The notes beneath the pieces were generated by a model, which was not told the DNA's origin, ran no database searches, and worked only from the letters and a program-made list of their open reading frames with translations. Made by a program: the position numbers and the translations under genes. Shown here piece by piece: positions 5,678 to 16,030 of a stretch of 21,430 nt of DNA. How positions within the stretch are numbered: the stretch's first letter is position 1; every line of letters starts with the position of its first letter. Source of the stretch: Syntrophaceae bacterium UBA5619 (GTDB lineage Bacteria; Desulfobacterota; Syntrophia; Syntrophales; UBA5619); assembly GCA_002424545.1 (NCBI GenBank), contig DIKL01000110.1:1-21430 (forward strand), written 5' to 3'.

Positions 5678-6817
5678 TTAAAACGCGAGCGTTGCGTTCA
5701 GGAACACGCGGTTCTCGTCGTAGTCGTAGCGGATCATGTTGGAGTCCTGGTTCCGGTAGGTGTAACCAAGGCTCCACATCAGCCAGGGCTGCATGGCATA
5801 GTCCACGCCGACCGTCGCGTACAGGACCTTGTCGTCACGCTGCCTGAGGGCCCCGTTGGAATCCGTCTGCCACCCGTCGAATTCGTGTTTCGCATAGCCG
5901 ACGCGCGCATTGGGCCGGATCTTGTTGTTCATCGACATAACGTGGCTGTAGCCGATCGAGAAGTCGTTGCGGGTATAGGGCCCGTTCGTGTCCAAATCCT
6001 CCTCGATCACCCGGATGCCCCGGAAATTGACCACGTCATTGGGCGTGATGTTGTAGCCCAGGTCGATCTGCGTCGAGAAGGCGTTGAACTCGTCGTCCTT
6101 CCCCGCCAACTTCTCGTCGTACTTCTTCTGCGTCCAGCCGACTTTCGCGTATCCGTTGATCATCGCGCTGGGATCGAACCCGACGCCCACGTAGACCGTG
6201 TTGTTCTTGTTGTCGTAAAACCGGTTGTCGGGATATTTCACGTTCGAGTGCTGGTATTCGAGGAGCGCATCGGTCCTGGGCGTGAAGCGATAGAACAGCG
6301 ACGCGCCGCCGAGGTTGCGGTCAAAGCTGCCGGTCTTGTCGTAGTCCTTGTCGTAGTCGTACTTGTAGAAGTTGTACCAGAGGGCCGCCGCCCAGCGTTC
6401 GGCGAACTGGTATTTGGCCTTGGTCAGGAAGTCGTTCGACTTGTACGGCTTCGCGCGGTAGGGGTCGTTCCCGCCGCCGAGGCCCGGTTGCTCCTTCCAC
6501 TTGCGGATGACCTCGGAAGCGACGAAGACGTCGCTGACGGTAAACAGCAGGCCGCCCGGAAAATCGAGATTCACGCTCGCGTTCGCGGTCTGGCGGACAT
6601 AGTCGTTTTCGCTGAAGTTCGAATACTTGTTGATGTCGGCCAGGTATCCCGCCTGGACATTGTGGCGGCCGGCGAACGGCAGAACCAGTTGCAGCCCGGG
6701 GGAGACGGTCGTGATGAAACTGCTCTCCTTCTCTTTGCCGTCGTAGTTCTGGTAAACGTTGTCCGTGTAGGTGCCCGTCACGCCGATCCTGCTCCAACCG
6801 CTTCTGATCCGTGACAT
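5678..6817 (-). CDS. Outer-membrane beta-barrel of the exopolysaccharide locus, signal peptide missing
   Basis: A protein rich in alternating amphipathic strands, Tyr/Asn/Asp-rich turns and a C-terminal aromatic residue (NRVFLNATLAF), resembling the EpsL/BBP2_2-type barrels found beside EpsE and BY-kinase genes. Family resemblance starts at about residue 11 with RIGVTGTYTDNVYQN and continues through FITTVSPGLQL. The N-terminus MSRIRSGWS is not a signal peptide: those bases are the other reading frame of the PAS-domain gene at 6788-7202. Without a signal sequence the product could not reach the outer membrane, so this is probably a pseudogene or the product of a deletion or assembly join near 6790. 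The stop is followed 25 bp later by the EpsE gene. Confidence is high that this is the barrel, lower that it is functional. Confidence 0.75.
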   Translation of the reverse strand: MSRIRSGWSRIGVTGTYTDNVYQNYDGKEKESSFITTVSPGLQLVLPFAGRHNVQAGYLADINKYSNFSENDYVRQTANASVNLDFPGGLLFTVSDVFVASEVIRKWKEQPGLGGGNDPYRAKPYKSNDFLTKAKYQFAERWAAALWYNFYKYDYDKDYDKTGSFDRNLGGASLFYRFTPRTDALLEYQHSNVKYPDNRFYDNKNNTVYVGVGFDPSAMINGYAKVGWTQKKYDEKLAGKDDEFNAFSTQIDLGYNITPNDVVNFRGIRVIEEDLDTNGPYTRNDFSIGYSHVMSMNNKIRPNARVGYAKHEFDGWQTDSNGALRQRDDKVLYATVGVDYAMQPWLMWSLGYTYRNQDSNMIRYDYDENRVFLNATLAF

Positions 6818-7202
6818 CCCGACCTACCATCAGAACGGCTGACGGTTTCCCGTTTTCCTTCAGCAGGGAGGAGCGGACGTCCATGACGATGTGCCTGGTT
6901 CGATCGGGACTGAAAAGATCCCATTGAATCGTTTGAACCCTTTCATCCCCCTTCCTTCTGTTATCGAGGAGCTTCTCGTGCATCTCTACCTGTTCCGGTG
7001 GGAGAAGCGATTTCATGGGAAGACCGATCAGGCTCAGGGACGCGGCCAAATGGCGCGCGGCCAGGTTCGCGTATTGAATGATCCCGTCCAGATCCATGAC
7101 GATGATCGGATCATGGGCATGGTTGGCAAGGTCGCGATACCTCCCCTCCATCTCCCAAAGGGACTCAAGACTCTTCACATTTTCGGATTCGGATCCTGCC
7201 AT
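6788..7202 (-). pseudogene. N-terminal PAS-domain fragment of a sensor-type protein
   Basis: From the ATG at 7202, about 138 residues form a typical PAS domain: YRDLANHAHDPIIVMDLDG near 22-40, a central QTIQWDLFSPD, and the closing strand VLMVGRDVTDQKRLEQ. That ending normally leads into a histidine kinase, a GGDEF domain or another PAS domain. Here the family match ends and the sequence continues as the beta-barrel gene in a different frame. The PAS frame stays open to 6321, but only as a shadow of the barrel. I infer that the effector part has been deleted. A candidate promoter lies at 7234-7262. The original output domain cannot be determined. Confidence 0.65.
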
Positions 7203-7233
7203 TCCCCGGACGCTCCGTTTTGTTTTGCGTCAT

Positions 7234-7262
7234 CTTCTAAGCAACCGGCCTCTGTTAGTCAA
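7234..7262 (-). promoter_or_regulatory. Candidate promoter of the PAS fragment and downstream exopolysaccharide genes
   Basis: TTGACT (7257-7262), a 17-bp spacer and TAGAAG (7234-7239) on the minus strand. The predicted start is about 25 nt upstream of the ATG at 7202. The -10 box is weak. Confidence 0.4.
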
Positions 7263-7311
7263 GCGCAATGTGACCATGAGCGAAATCCATTGCATGCTCC
7301 CTTGCGAAAAG

Positions 7312-7340
7312 TCTTGATTTCTGCGGAGACGTATTATAGA
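7312..7340 (+). promoter_or_regulatory. Weak candidate promoter of the rpsF cluster
   Basis: TATAGA at 7335-7340 (within TATTATAGA) lies downstream of TTGATT (7314-7319), with a short 15-bp spacer; shifting the -35 to 7312 gives 17 bp. It is the only plausible sigma70 signal upstream of rpsF. Confidence 0.35.
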
Positions 7341-7361
7341 AGGTAACCAAAATTCAGAGAG

Positions 7362-7400
7362 GGACTCTCCTTGCCCGGACCCACTCCGGGCTATAGAGCC
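7362..7400 (+). promoter_or_regulatory. Two-stem mRNA leader structure, candidate S6:S18 autoregulatory site
   Basis: The inner stem GCCCGGA (7373-7379) pairs perfectly with TCCGGGC (7385-7391) around CCCAC. The outer stem pairs GG (7362-7363) and CTCT (7365-7368) with AGAG (7395-7398) and CC (7399-7400), leaving an asymmetric internal loop. The structure ends one base before the GAAAGGAGG ribosome-binding site. rpsF leaders in many bacteria carry a hairpin with an asymmetric loop bound by the S6:S18 complex; equating this structure with that element is inference. Confidence 0.45.
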
Positions 7401-7417
7401 GAAAGGAGGAAAGAACA

Positions 7418-7897
7418 TTGAGGAGATACGAAACCATACTCATTACTCATGCCGATCTGTCCGAGGATGAGCTGACCGGCCTCGCCGAACGTTATCGAGC
7501 GATCATAACGGATCAGAAGGGCATCATGGTGAAGGTCGAGCGATGGGGAAAGAGAAGACTGGCCTACCTCATCAAAAAGCAGTCCAGAGGCGTTTACATC
7601 CTGCTGGATTATGCCGGTGAAACGGCCGTCGTCAACGAACTGGAAAGAAACCTCAAGATTCACGATAAAATCTTGAAGTTCATGACCATTCTGAAAGATG
7701 AATCGGTCGATCCCGCCGCGCTGGAGAAGGAAATCGCGGACGCCGCGCAGGCAACGAAAAAGCAGGAGGAGCCTCAAGCGGCCGCTCCCGAAGCCCCCCC
7801 TGCCGCCCCGTCGGTTGAAGGTTCCGCGGAACAGCCGACGGAGATGCAACAGACGGTTCCGGAAGAATCCAAGACAGACGCGAAGGGGGATCATTGA
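7418..7897 (+). CDS. rpsF: Ribosomal protein bS6
   Basis: A small-subunit protein that pairs with bS18 on 16S rRNA. It has 159 residues starting with [17 protein letters not shown], and the core motifs [20 protein letters not shown] and [10 protein letters not shown] are canonical for bS6. The globular core ends near residue 95; an Ala/Pro/Glu-rich, probably disordered tail of about 55 residues follows, longer than in E. coli. The start is TTG at 7418, chosen because AAAGGAGGAAAGAACA lies directly before it and the family N-terminus begins there. It leads a cluster with rpsR, a DUF2232 gene, rplI and dnaB. The leader structure at 7362-7400 suggests autoregulation. Confidence 0.97.
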   Translation: MRRYETILITHADLSEDELTGLAERYRAIITDQKGIMVKVERWGKRRLAYLIKKQSRGVYILLDYAGETAVVNELERNLKIHDKILKFMTILKDESVDPAALEKEIADAAQATKKQEEPQAAAPEAPPAAPSVEGSAEQPTEMQQTVPEESKTDAKGDH

Positions 7898-7899
7898 TC

Positions 7900-8175
7900 A
7901 TGGCGATAACACCGACACCCAGAGGTCCCGCCAGAGGGGCCAGGCCGCAGAAAAAGTTCTTTCACCGGAGGAAGTTCTGCCGGTTCTGTACGGACTCGAA
8001 CCTGAAAATCGAATACAAGGAAACGCAAACCCTCCGCGATTTTACGACGGAGCGGGGCAAAATCATGCCTCGGCGGATCACGGGAAACTGCGCAAAACAC
8101 CAGCGGGAATTGACGGTGGCCATCAAGAGGGCCCGGACCATTGCCCTGCTGCCCTTTGTCGTATCCGAAGGATAA
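7900..8175 (+). CDS. rpsR: Ribosomal protein bS18
   Basis: Binds next to bS6 on the platform of the 30S subunit. From the ATG at 7900 it has 91 residues, with a basic N-terminus and the core FCRFC ... [41 protein letters not shown]. The CxxC pair and the later C and H give the zinc-binding (C+) form. A TTG at 7894 is possible, but the GGGGGA sequence and family alignment favour the ATG. It starts 2 nt after the rpsF stop, so the two are probably translationally coupled. Confidence 0.96.
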   Translation: MAITPTPRGPARGARPQKKFFHRRKFCRFCTDSNLKIEYKETQTLRDFTTERGKIMPRRITGNCAKHQRELTVAIKRARTIALLPFVVSEG

Positions 8176-8224
8176 ACGAAGCAGATGGCGGGTTCGGAAC
8201 TTGGAAAGAGAAAAGGATCCTTTA

Positions 8225-9169
8225 TTGGATAGCGGCATGATCCGGAGCGGTGCGATCCTTACGCTCACTTTCCTCTTTACGGCCCTGACCCCCTATATCG
8301 GGCCCATTGTTCTGATCCTCGCGCCGCTTCCGGTCCTGTACTACTTTTCCCGCTTGGGAAGACGGCGCGGGTTGATCGTCCTGGCGGCCTCCTGCCTGGC
8401 GGCATACGGCATACTTGTCCTTTCCGGGCAAAGCGCCGCCCTTCCCGTTCTGTTCATGATCGGTTTTGTCGGCGTTCTGCTCTCCGAGATCCTGAAACGG
8501 AATTTTTCCGTCGAAAAGACATTCGTGCTTGCCTCGCTGGCGTTGTTCTGCGGCGCCGCCGGCTTTTTTCTGTACCATGCGGCACGGACAGACGTCGCGC
8601 CGTGGCGGATGGTTGAACGCTACGTATCGCAGATCGTGCGGGAAAACATAAAATTATATTCCCAATTGAATCTCTCGGAGGAGCAGGTCAGTCTGATCCG
8701 GGAGAGCGCCCCGCGGATCACCGACTTTTTCACCGGCATTTTTCCGGCGCTGGCCCTGACGGGCGCCGTTCTGACGGTCTGGTTCAACCTGCTTGTCGGG
8801 CGTCGGCTTTTTCGGATCAGCGGTTTGCCCTTTCCCGATTTCGGCGATCTGGCCGCCTGGAAGGCCCCGGAGAAACTCGTCTGGCTGCCGATCGCCGCCG
8901 GATGCATGGTACTGCTTCCGATCGACGGATTCGGCATCGTCGGGATCAATCTCCTGATCGTCTGCGCCCTGATCTACCTGTTTCAAGGTCTGGCCATCGC
9001 CTCCTACTTCTTTCGGGAGAAACGGATCCCCGCGATGATCCGATGGCTGTTTTATGCGCTGATCCTGATTCAGCAGTATCTGCTGATCATCGTGATCGCC
9101 TTCGGTCTTTTCGACATGTGGGTCGATTTCCGGAAGCGGATCGGGGGAATGAAGAACGTTCCCGTATAA
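8225..9169 (+). CDS. DUF2232 (YybS-like) integral membrane protein
   Basis: About 314 residues with roughly eight hydrophobic segments: several between residues 5 and 120, then an amphipathic region (about 120-185), then further segments toward the C-terminus, ending in the basic tail DFRKRIGGMKNVPV. Such genes lie between rpsR and rplI in many deltaproteobacteria and Firmicutes. The function is unknown; a role tied to ribosome or envelope biogenesis is only suggested by this conserved location. I prefer the TTG at 8225 because AAAAGGA ends 7 nt upstream; ATG at 8237 is the alternative. The frame is open from 8141, but that part overlaps rpsR and lacks membrane character. It follows rpsR by about 50 bp and precedes rplI by 54 bp. 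Confidence 0.88.
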   Translation: MDSGMIRSGAILTLTFLFTALTPYIGPIVLILAPLPVLYYFSRLGRRRGLIVLAASCLAAYGILVLSGQSAALPVLFMIGFVGVLLSEILKRNFSVEKTFVLASLALFCGAAGFFLYHAARTDVAPWRMVERYVSQIVRENIKLYSQLNLSEEQVSLIRESAPRITDFFTGIFPALALTGAVLTVWFNLLVGRRLFRISGLPFPDFGDLAAWKAPEKLVWLPIAAGCMVLLPIDGFGIVGINLLIVCALIYLFQGLAIASYFFREKRIPAMIRWLFYALILIQQYLLIIVIAFGLFDMWVDFRKRIGGMKNVPV

Positions 9170-9223
9170 AAAATCAATCCGGATGACGGCGCCGGTCGCC
9201 GCCATCCCTCAAGGAGGAGCAAC

Positions 9224-9670
9224 ATGAAGGTCATTTTGAAGCAGAATGTGGAATCCCTGGGCAAGGCGGGGGATCCGGTCAAGGTTGCGGACGGTTATGC
9301 CCGGAATTTTTTGATTCCGAAGGGCCTGGCCGCGGAGGCAAACAGCCGCAACATGAAGGCCTTTGAGCACGAAAAGCAGCGAATACTGCAACAGGCGGAC
9401 AAGATTCAAAAACAGGCCGAGGAAACGGCTGTTCGACTGGGCGCGGTGACCTGCACGATCGCCCGCCGCGTCGGCGAACAGGAGAAACTCTTCGGCTCCG
9501 TGGGCGCGAAGGACATCGAAGAGGCGCTGATCTCCCAGGGGGTCGAAATCGACAAGAAAAGCGTCCTGCTGGATGAGCCGATCAAGACACTCGGTGAATT
9601 TCCCGTCCGGATCAAAGTCAGCGCCGGCGTAACCGCCGAGATCAAGGTGGTCGTCGTGGCCGAATCTTGA
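9224..9670 (+). CDS. rplI: Ribosomal protein bL9
   Basis: A two-domain large-subunit protein. The 148 residues start MKVILKQNVESLGKAGDPVK, followed by the signature VADGYARNFLIPKGLA. A long charged helix (about 45-75) connects to a C-terminal domain containing RVGEQEKLFGSVGAKDIEEAL. This is the standard length. The ribosome-binding site AAGGAGGAGCAAC is directly upstream of ATG. It lies between the DUF2232 gene and dnaB, as in many relatives. Confidence 0.97.
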   Translation: MKVILKQNVESLGKAGDPVKVADGYARNFLIPKGLAAEANSRNMKAFEHEKQRILQQADKIQKQAEETAVRLGAVTCTIARRVGEQEKLFGSVGAKDIEEALISQGVEIDKKSVLLDEPIKTLGEFPVRIKVSAGVTAEIKVVVVAES

Positions 9671-9704
9671 CCGCATTGTTCGTTATGCGACGAGGGCTGC
9701 TTCC

Positions 9705-11060
9705 ATGAAGGATATCGATGCCTCCCTGCACAAGCTGCCTCCGCAGAACCTGGAAGCGGAACAATCCGTTCTGGGCGGGATTCTGCTGGACAATCCCGCG
9801 TTAAACACGGTCCTGGAGGCGTTGGATCCGTCCGATTTCTACAGCGATGCCCATCGGAAGATCTTTTCCGCCATCATCGATCTTTCCAACCGGAGCGAGC
9901 CGTGCGATCTGATCACGCTGAGCAACATTCTCAAGGATCAGAAGCGGATCGATCAGGTTGGGGGAACGGCCTATCTCGCGTCACTGGTGGACAACGTCGC
10001 CTCCGCGGCCAACATCTCCTATTACGTCAAAATCATTAAGGAGAAGAGCATTCTCCGCCGGCTCATCGGCTCGGCGACCGAGATCCTCAACAAGAGTTAC
10101 GACGCATCCATGGATGTGGATCACATCCTGGATGAGGCGGAACATGCCATCTTCGAGATCTCCGAAAACAAGATTCGCCCTTCATTCCACCCGATCCGGG
10201 ACATCATCAAGGAGAGCTTCAAGACCATCGAACGGCTCTACGACAAAAAGGAGCTGATCACGGGGGTGGCCACCGGCTTCGATAAGCTGGACGACCTGAC
10301 CTCGGGCCTGCAAAACTCGGATCTGATCATCATTGCCGGACGCCCGAGCATGGGTAAAACCGCTTTTGCGCTGAACATCGCCCAGTATGCCGCTCTGGAA
10401 ATGGGCGTTCCGGTCGCGATCTTCTCCCTCGAAATGGCCAGGGAACAGCTCGCGACACGCATGCTCGCGGCGGAGGCCCGGGTGGACTCCCAGCGTCTCC
10501 GCAAAGGCTTTCTCGGGGAGACGGACTGGCCGAAACTGACCACCGCGGCGGGTCGTCTGTCGGACGCCCCGATCTACATCGACGATACGCCGGCGATCAC
10601 CGTCATGGAGATGAAGGCCAAATCGCGGCGTCTCAAGGCCGATAAGGGTTTGGGGCTCATCGTCTTGGATTACCTTCAGCTCATGAGGGGCAGTGTCTTC
10701 AAGGATTCACGGGAACAGGAGATCTCGGAAATCAGCCGTTCTCTCAAGGCCCTGGCCAAGGAGCTTTCCCTTCCGGTGATCGCGCTGTCGCAGTTGAACC
10801 GCAAAGTGGAGGACCGAACCAACCGCCGGCCGCAGATGGCGGATCTCCGCGAGTCGGGAGCCATCGAACAGGACGCGGACGTCATTGCCTTTATCTACCG
10901 GGACGAGGTCTACAACCGGTCGGAAGACAACCCGGAGAAAGGGATCGCCGAGATCATCATCGGCAAGCAGAGAAACGGACCGACGGGCATCGTCAAACTG
11001 ACCTTCCAGGAGAAATACACCCGTTTCGAGAATCTGGCCCGCGGTAGCGAAGGGACCTAA
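9705..11060 (+). CDS. dnaB: Replicative DNA helicase DnaB
   Basis: A hexameric 5'-3' helicase that unwinds DNA at the replication fork and recruits primase. It has 451 residues. The N-terminal DnaB domain (about 10-110) starts LPPQNLEAEQSVLGGILLD, a linker helix follows, and the RecA-like C-terminal domain has Walker A GRPSMGKT (212-219), the catalytic Glu in FSLEM (about 243), Walker B LIVLDYLQLM (318-327) and a DNA-binding/arginine-finger region with KQRNGPTG. No intein is present. ATG at 9705 fits the family N-terminus; the Shine-Dalgarno is weak. It ends the rpsF-dnaB cluster. Its TAA overlaps the stop codon of the convergent rpoH gene by a few bases, with no terminator between them. Confidence 0.98.
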   Translation: MKDIDASLHKLPPQNLEAEQSVLGGILLDNPALNTVLEALDPSDFYSDAHRKIFSAIIDLSNRSEPCDLITLSNILKDQKRIDQVGGTAYLASLVDNVASAANISYYVKIIKEKSILRRLIGSATEILNKSYDASMDVDHILDEAEHAIFEISENKIRPSFHPIRDIIKESFKTIERLYDKKELITGVATGFDKLDDLTSGLQNSDLIIIAGRPSMGKTAFALNIAQYAALEMGVPVAIFSLEMAREQLATRMLAAEARVDSQRLRKGFLGETDWPKLTTAAGRLSDAPIYIDDTPAITVMEMKAKSRRLKADKGLGLIVLDYLQLMRGSVFKDSREQEISEISRSLKALAKELSLPVIALSQLNRKVEDRTNRRPQMADLRESGAIEQDADVIAFIYRDEVYNRSEDNPEKGIAEIIIGKQRNGPTGIVKLTFQEKYTRFENLARGSEGT

Positions 11061-11917
11061 CGGGAGAGCAGTTTGGTTTCCTTCCCCAGATAGGGAATGG
11101 CGAGGGCCAATTTCCGGAGGGCCTGCTTTTCGATCTGCCGGGCGCGCTCCCGGGTGATGTGATAGCGGTTGCCGATCTCCTGGAGGGTCAGAGGATTGTC
11201 CGCCATCACCCGATTCCGGATGATGAATGTCTCTTTTTCGTTGAGGCCGGTCAACGCTCCCGCAATGTTTTTTTGGACGAGCTCCATCTCCTCCTTGCGA
11301 ATGAACGCCGCCTCCTGATCCTCCCCGTCATACGTCAGATGGTCCATATGCGTTGAATCGCCGTCCTCGCCCACGCCGGCATCGAGGGAAAGATCGCGGT
11401 TGCTCATCCGCATCTCCATATCCTCAATCTCCCCCGGACGGACGCCCAGGGTTTCGGCAATCTCCGCGAATTCCGGACGTTTCGCGGAGAGGCCCTCCAG
11501 CCTTCTGCGGGCCTGGCTGAGCTTGAAGAAGAGTTTGCGCTGGGCCTGCGTCGTTCCGATCTTCACCAGACTCCAGGATTTGATGATATAGTTCTGGATG
11601 TAGGCGCGGATCCACCAGACGGCATAGGAGATCAGCCGATAACCCTTGTACGGATCGAACTTCTTGACGGCATTCATCAGGCCGATGTTCCCCTCCTGAA
11701 TCAGATCGGCCAGCTTGATTCCGTAACTCCGGTATTCGTGGGCGATCTTGACCACGAAACGCAAATTGGAGACCACCAGCTTCTCCGCCGCTTCCATGTC
11801 ATTGAATTTTTTCAGCTCCACGGCGAGACGAAACTCCTCCTCCGCGGTCAGAATCGCAAAGCGGTTGATCTCCGCCATGTAGCGATCGAGCGTCCCCGTA
11901 ACTACCGGAACTTCCAA
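11057..11917 (-). CDS. rpoH: RNA polymerase sigma-32 (heat-shock) factor RpoH
   Basis: Directs RNA polymerase to heat-shock promoters. Region 2 contains NLRFVVKIAHEYRSYGIKLADLIQEGNIGLMNAVKKFDP with YAVWWIRAYIQNYI, the RpoH box is QRKLFFKLSQARRRL, and region 4 ends with the helix-turn-helix TLQEIGNRYHITRERARQIE. The RpoH box separates it from housekeeping sigma factors. From the TTG at 11917 it has 286 residues. This start has GGAGG at ideal spacing. A TTG at 11941 would add 8 residues, but it lies almost on the predicted transcription start and lacks a ribosome-binding site. It is divergent from clpB, with htpX beyond, forming a heat-shock block. Confidence 0.93.
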   Translation of the reverse strand: MEVPVVTGTLDRYMAEINRFAILTAEEEFRLAVELKKFNDMEAAEKLVVSNLRFVVKIAHEYRSYGIKLADLIQEGNIGLMNAVKKFDPYKGYRLISYAVWWIRAYIQNYIIKSWSLVKIGTTQAQRKLFFKLSQARRRLEGLSAKRPEFAEIAETLGVRPGEIEDMEMRMSNRDLSLDAGVGEDGDSTHMDHLTYDGEDQEAAFIRKEEMELVQKNIAGALTGLNEKETFIIRNRVMADNPLTLQEIGNRYHITRERARQIEKQALRKLALAIPYLGKETKLLSR

Positions 11918-11952
11918 AGCCTTTCCTCCATAATTCTCCAAACTGCCGGTAT

Positions 11953-11981
11953 TTTATACAGGGATGATCCCGGATCGTCAA
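11953..11981 (-). promoter_or_regulatory. Sigma70-type promoter of rpoH
   Basis: TTGACG (11976-11981), a 17-bp spacer and TATAAA (11953-11958) on the minus strand. The spacer contains the perfect palindrome GGGATGATCCC (11961-11971). The predicted start gives a leader of about 25-30 nt to the TTG at 11917. Confidence 0.65.
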
Positions 11982-12029
11982 CCTCTTTTGCGGCCGCCGG
12001 CCGGACCGCACTCCGTTCCGGCCCGATTC

Positions 12030-12058
12030 TTGACATCCCCATCCGGGATGTTTAATCT
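12030..12058 (+). promoter_or_regulatory. Candidate promoter of clpB with inverted repeat in the spacer
   Basis: TTGACA (12030-12035), a 17-bp spacer and TAATCT (12053-12058). The arms ACATCCC (12033-12039) and GGGATGT (12045-12051) form an inverted repeat covering the spacer. It reads as sigma70-like; a clear sigma32 promoter (CTTGAA, 13-17 bp, CCCCAT) is not seen. Confidence 0.5.
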
Positions 12059-12065
12059 ACATTCA

Positions 12066-12077
12066 CAATCGGGATTG
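12066..12077. promoter_or_regulatory. Short perfect palindrome at the clpB transcription start
   Basis: CAATCGGGATTG, with 5-bp arms around GG, lies 7 nt after the -10 box. It is a possible operator, but a chance occurrence is not excluded. No CIRCE element is present. Confidence 0.3.
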
Positions 12078-12101
12078 CACGAAATCGGGAGGAAAATCGA
12101 A

Positions 12102-14684
<2,583 letters not shown>

Positions 14685-14731
14685 AAAAACCGACAGGCAA
14701 CCGCAGGGGATCGTTTTAAGGGGGAACATCG

Positions 14732-15583
14732 ATGAATACGTTGAAAACGGGACTGTTGCTGGGCGCGCTGACCGGCCTCCTGATGCTGATCGGCGGCTGG
14801 TTCGGCGGCCGGAACGGGGTTGTCATCGCGTTTTTGTTCGCGATGGCGATGAATTTCGGAAGCTACTGGTTTTCGGACAAGATCGTGCTTCGCATGTACC
14901 ATGCCCAGCCCGTTTCGGAGAGCGAGGCGCCCGAGCTCTACGCGATGGTGAAAGACCTGGCCCTGCGCGCCTCGATGCCGATGCCGCGGGTTTACATCAT
15001 CCCGGAGGGGACGCCGAACGCCTTTGCCACGGGGCGCAACGAGCAGCACGCCGTGGTCGCCGTGACGGAAGGACTTCTCCGGATCCTGAGCCGGGATGAA
15101 CTGGAGGGCGTGCTTTCCCACGAAATGACGCACATCCGCAACCGCGATATCCTGATCGGCTCGATCGCCGCCACGCTGGCCGGGGCGATTGTCATGCTGG
15201 CCAACATGGCCCAGTGGACCGCCATGTTCGGCGGCGGGGGTCACGATGACGACGAAGGAGGCGGAAGCAACATTTTCGGCTTGATCTTCATGGCCATGCT
15301 TGCCCCGATCGCCGCCACGCTGATCCAGATGGCCATTTCGCGCTCCCGGGAATTCCTCGCGGATGAAGGCGGGGCAAAGATTTCGGGAAAGCCCTACGGT
15401 CTGGCGGGCGCCCTCGAAAAGCTCTCCCAGGCGTCCCGGGCCATTCCGATGAACGCGAATCCTTCGACCGCCCACATGTTTATCGTGAACCCGCTGACCG
15501 GACGTTCCTTGATGAATTTGTTCAGTACGCATCCCCCCATCGAGGAGCGGATCGCCCGTCTGCGCAGCATGAGGCCGATGTAG
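14732..15583 (+). CDS. htpX: Membrane zinc protease HtpX
   Basis: An M48-family inner-membrane metalloprotease that degrades misfolded membrane proteins together with FtsH. It has 283 residues. Two transmembrane segments are near 7-24 and 29-47. The zinc motif HEMTH is at 130-134 with the third ligand Glu207 in [11 protein letters not shown]. Further hydrophobic segments are at about 141-160 and 180-200. The start has AAGGGGGAACATCG directly upstream. It lies in the same direction as clpB, so heat-shock co-expression is likely. The His/Asp/Gly-rich loop at 166-179 is typical. Confidence 0.96.
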   Translation: MNTLKTGLLLGALTGLLMLIGGWFGGRNGVVIAFLFAMAMNFGSYWFSDKIVLRMYHAQPVSESEAPELYAMVKDLALRASMPMPRVYIIPEGTPNAFATGRNEQHAVVAVTEGLLRILSRDELEGVLSHEMTHIRNRDILIGSIAATLAGAIVMLANMAQWTAMFGGGGHDDDEGGGSNIFGLIFMAMLAPIAATLIQMAISRSREFLADEGGAKISGKPYGLAGALEKLSQASRAIPMNANPSTAHMFIVNPLTGRSLMNLFSTHPPIEERIARLRSMRPM

Positions 15584-15598
15584 CCTTGAGGAGGAACC

Positions 15599-16030
15599 AT
15601 GGAAGAAGAGAAAAAGGATAAGGGATTTGTCATCAAGGACCGACGTCTTTTCGACGAATCCGGCGCCAGTCGCGATGAAAAAGCGGCACCTGCGGAAGAG
15701 AAAAGACCTTCGGAAAAAACCGCCGACGTACAGGAACCTCAAACGGGAAAAGAATCTTCGGAAACGGAGGACGCGACCCTTCCCGAAATCAATTTCGCGG
15801 GGTTCATCATCTCGCTCGGCACGACGGCCATGTACCATTTCGGGGATTTTCCCGACCCGGTCACGAAAGAGACGAGACGAAACCTCCCCGCCGCCAAGCA
15901 GACCGTCGACATCCTGAGTATTCTGAAAACGAAAACGGAGGGTAACCTCGACGATGACGAAAGACAACTGCTGGACGGTCTTCTTTACGAATTGAGGATG
16001 CGCTTTGTAAAAGAAATGACCGACAAATGA
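15599..16030 (+). CDS. DUF1844 protein
   Basis: A 143-residue hypothetical protein. The first 60 residues are charged and probably disordered (many Glu, Lys and Ser). The conserved domain at about 62-140 contains INFAGFIISLGTTAMYHFGD, then AKQTVDILSILKTKTEGNLD and LLYELRMRFV, which define DUF1844. The function is unknown; the domain occurs mainly in deltaproteobacteria and some other phyla, often near ispE. A ribosome-binding site (TTGAGGAGGAACC) lies upstream of ATG, 15 bp after htpX. The stop overlaps the ispE start as ATGA, indicating translational coupling. Confidence 0.92.
   Translation: MEEEKKDKGFVIKDRRLFDESGASRDEKAAPAEEKRPSEKTADVQEPQTGKESSETEDATLPEINFAGFIISLGTTAMYHFGDFPDPVTKETRRNLPAAKQTVDILSILKTKTEGNLDDDERQLLDGLLYELRMRFVKEMTDK

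Noticed and set aside
12030..12042. CTTGACATCCCCAT as a sigma32 promoter of clpB
   Set aside because: The -35-like and CCCCAT-like parts are adjacent instead of 13-17 bp apart.
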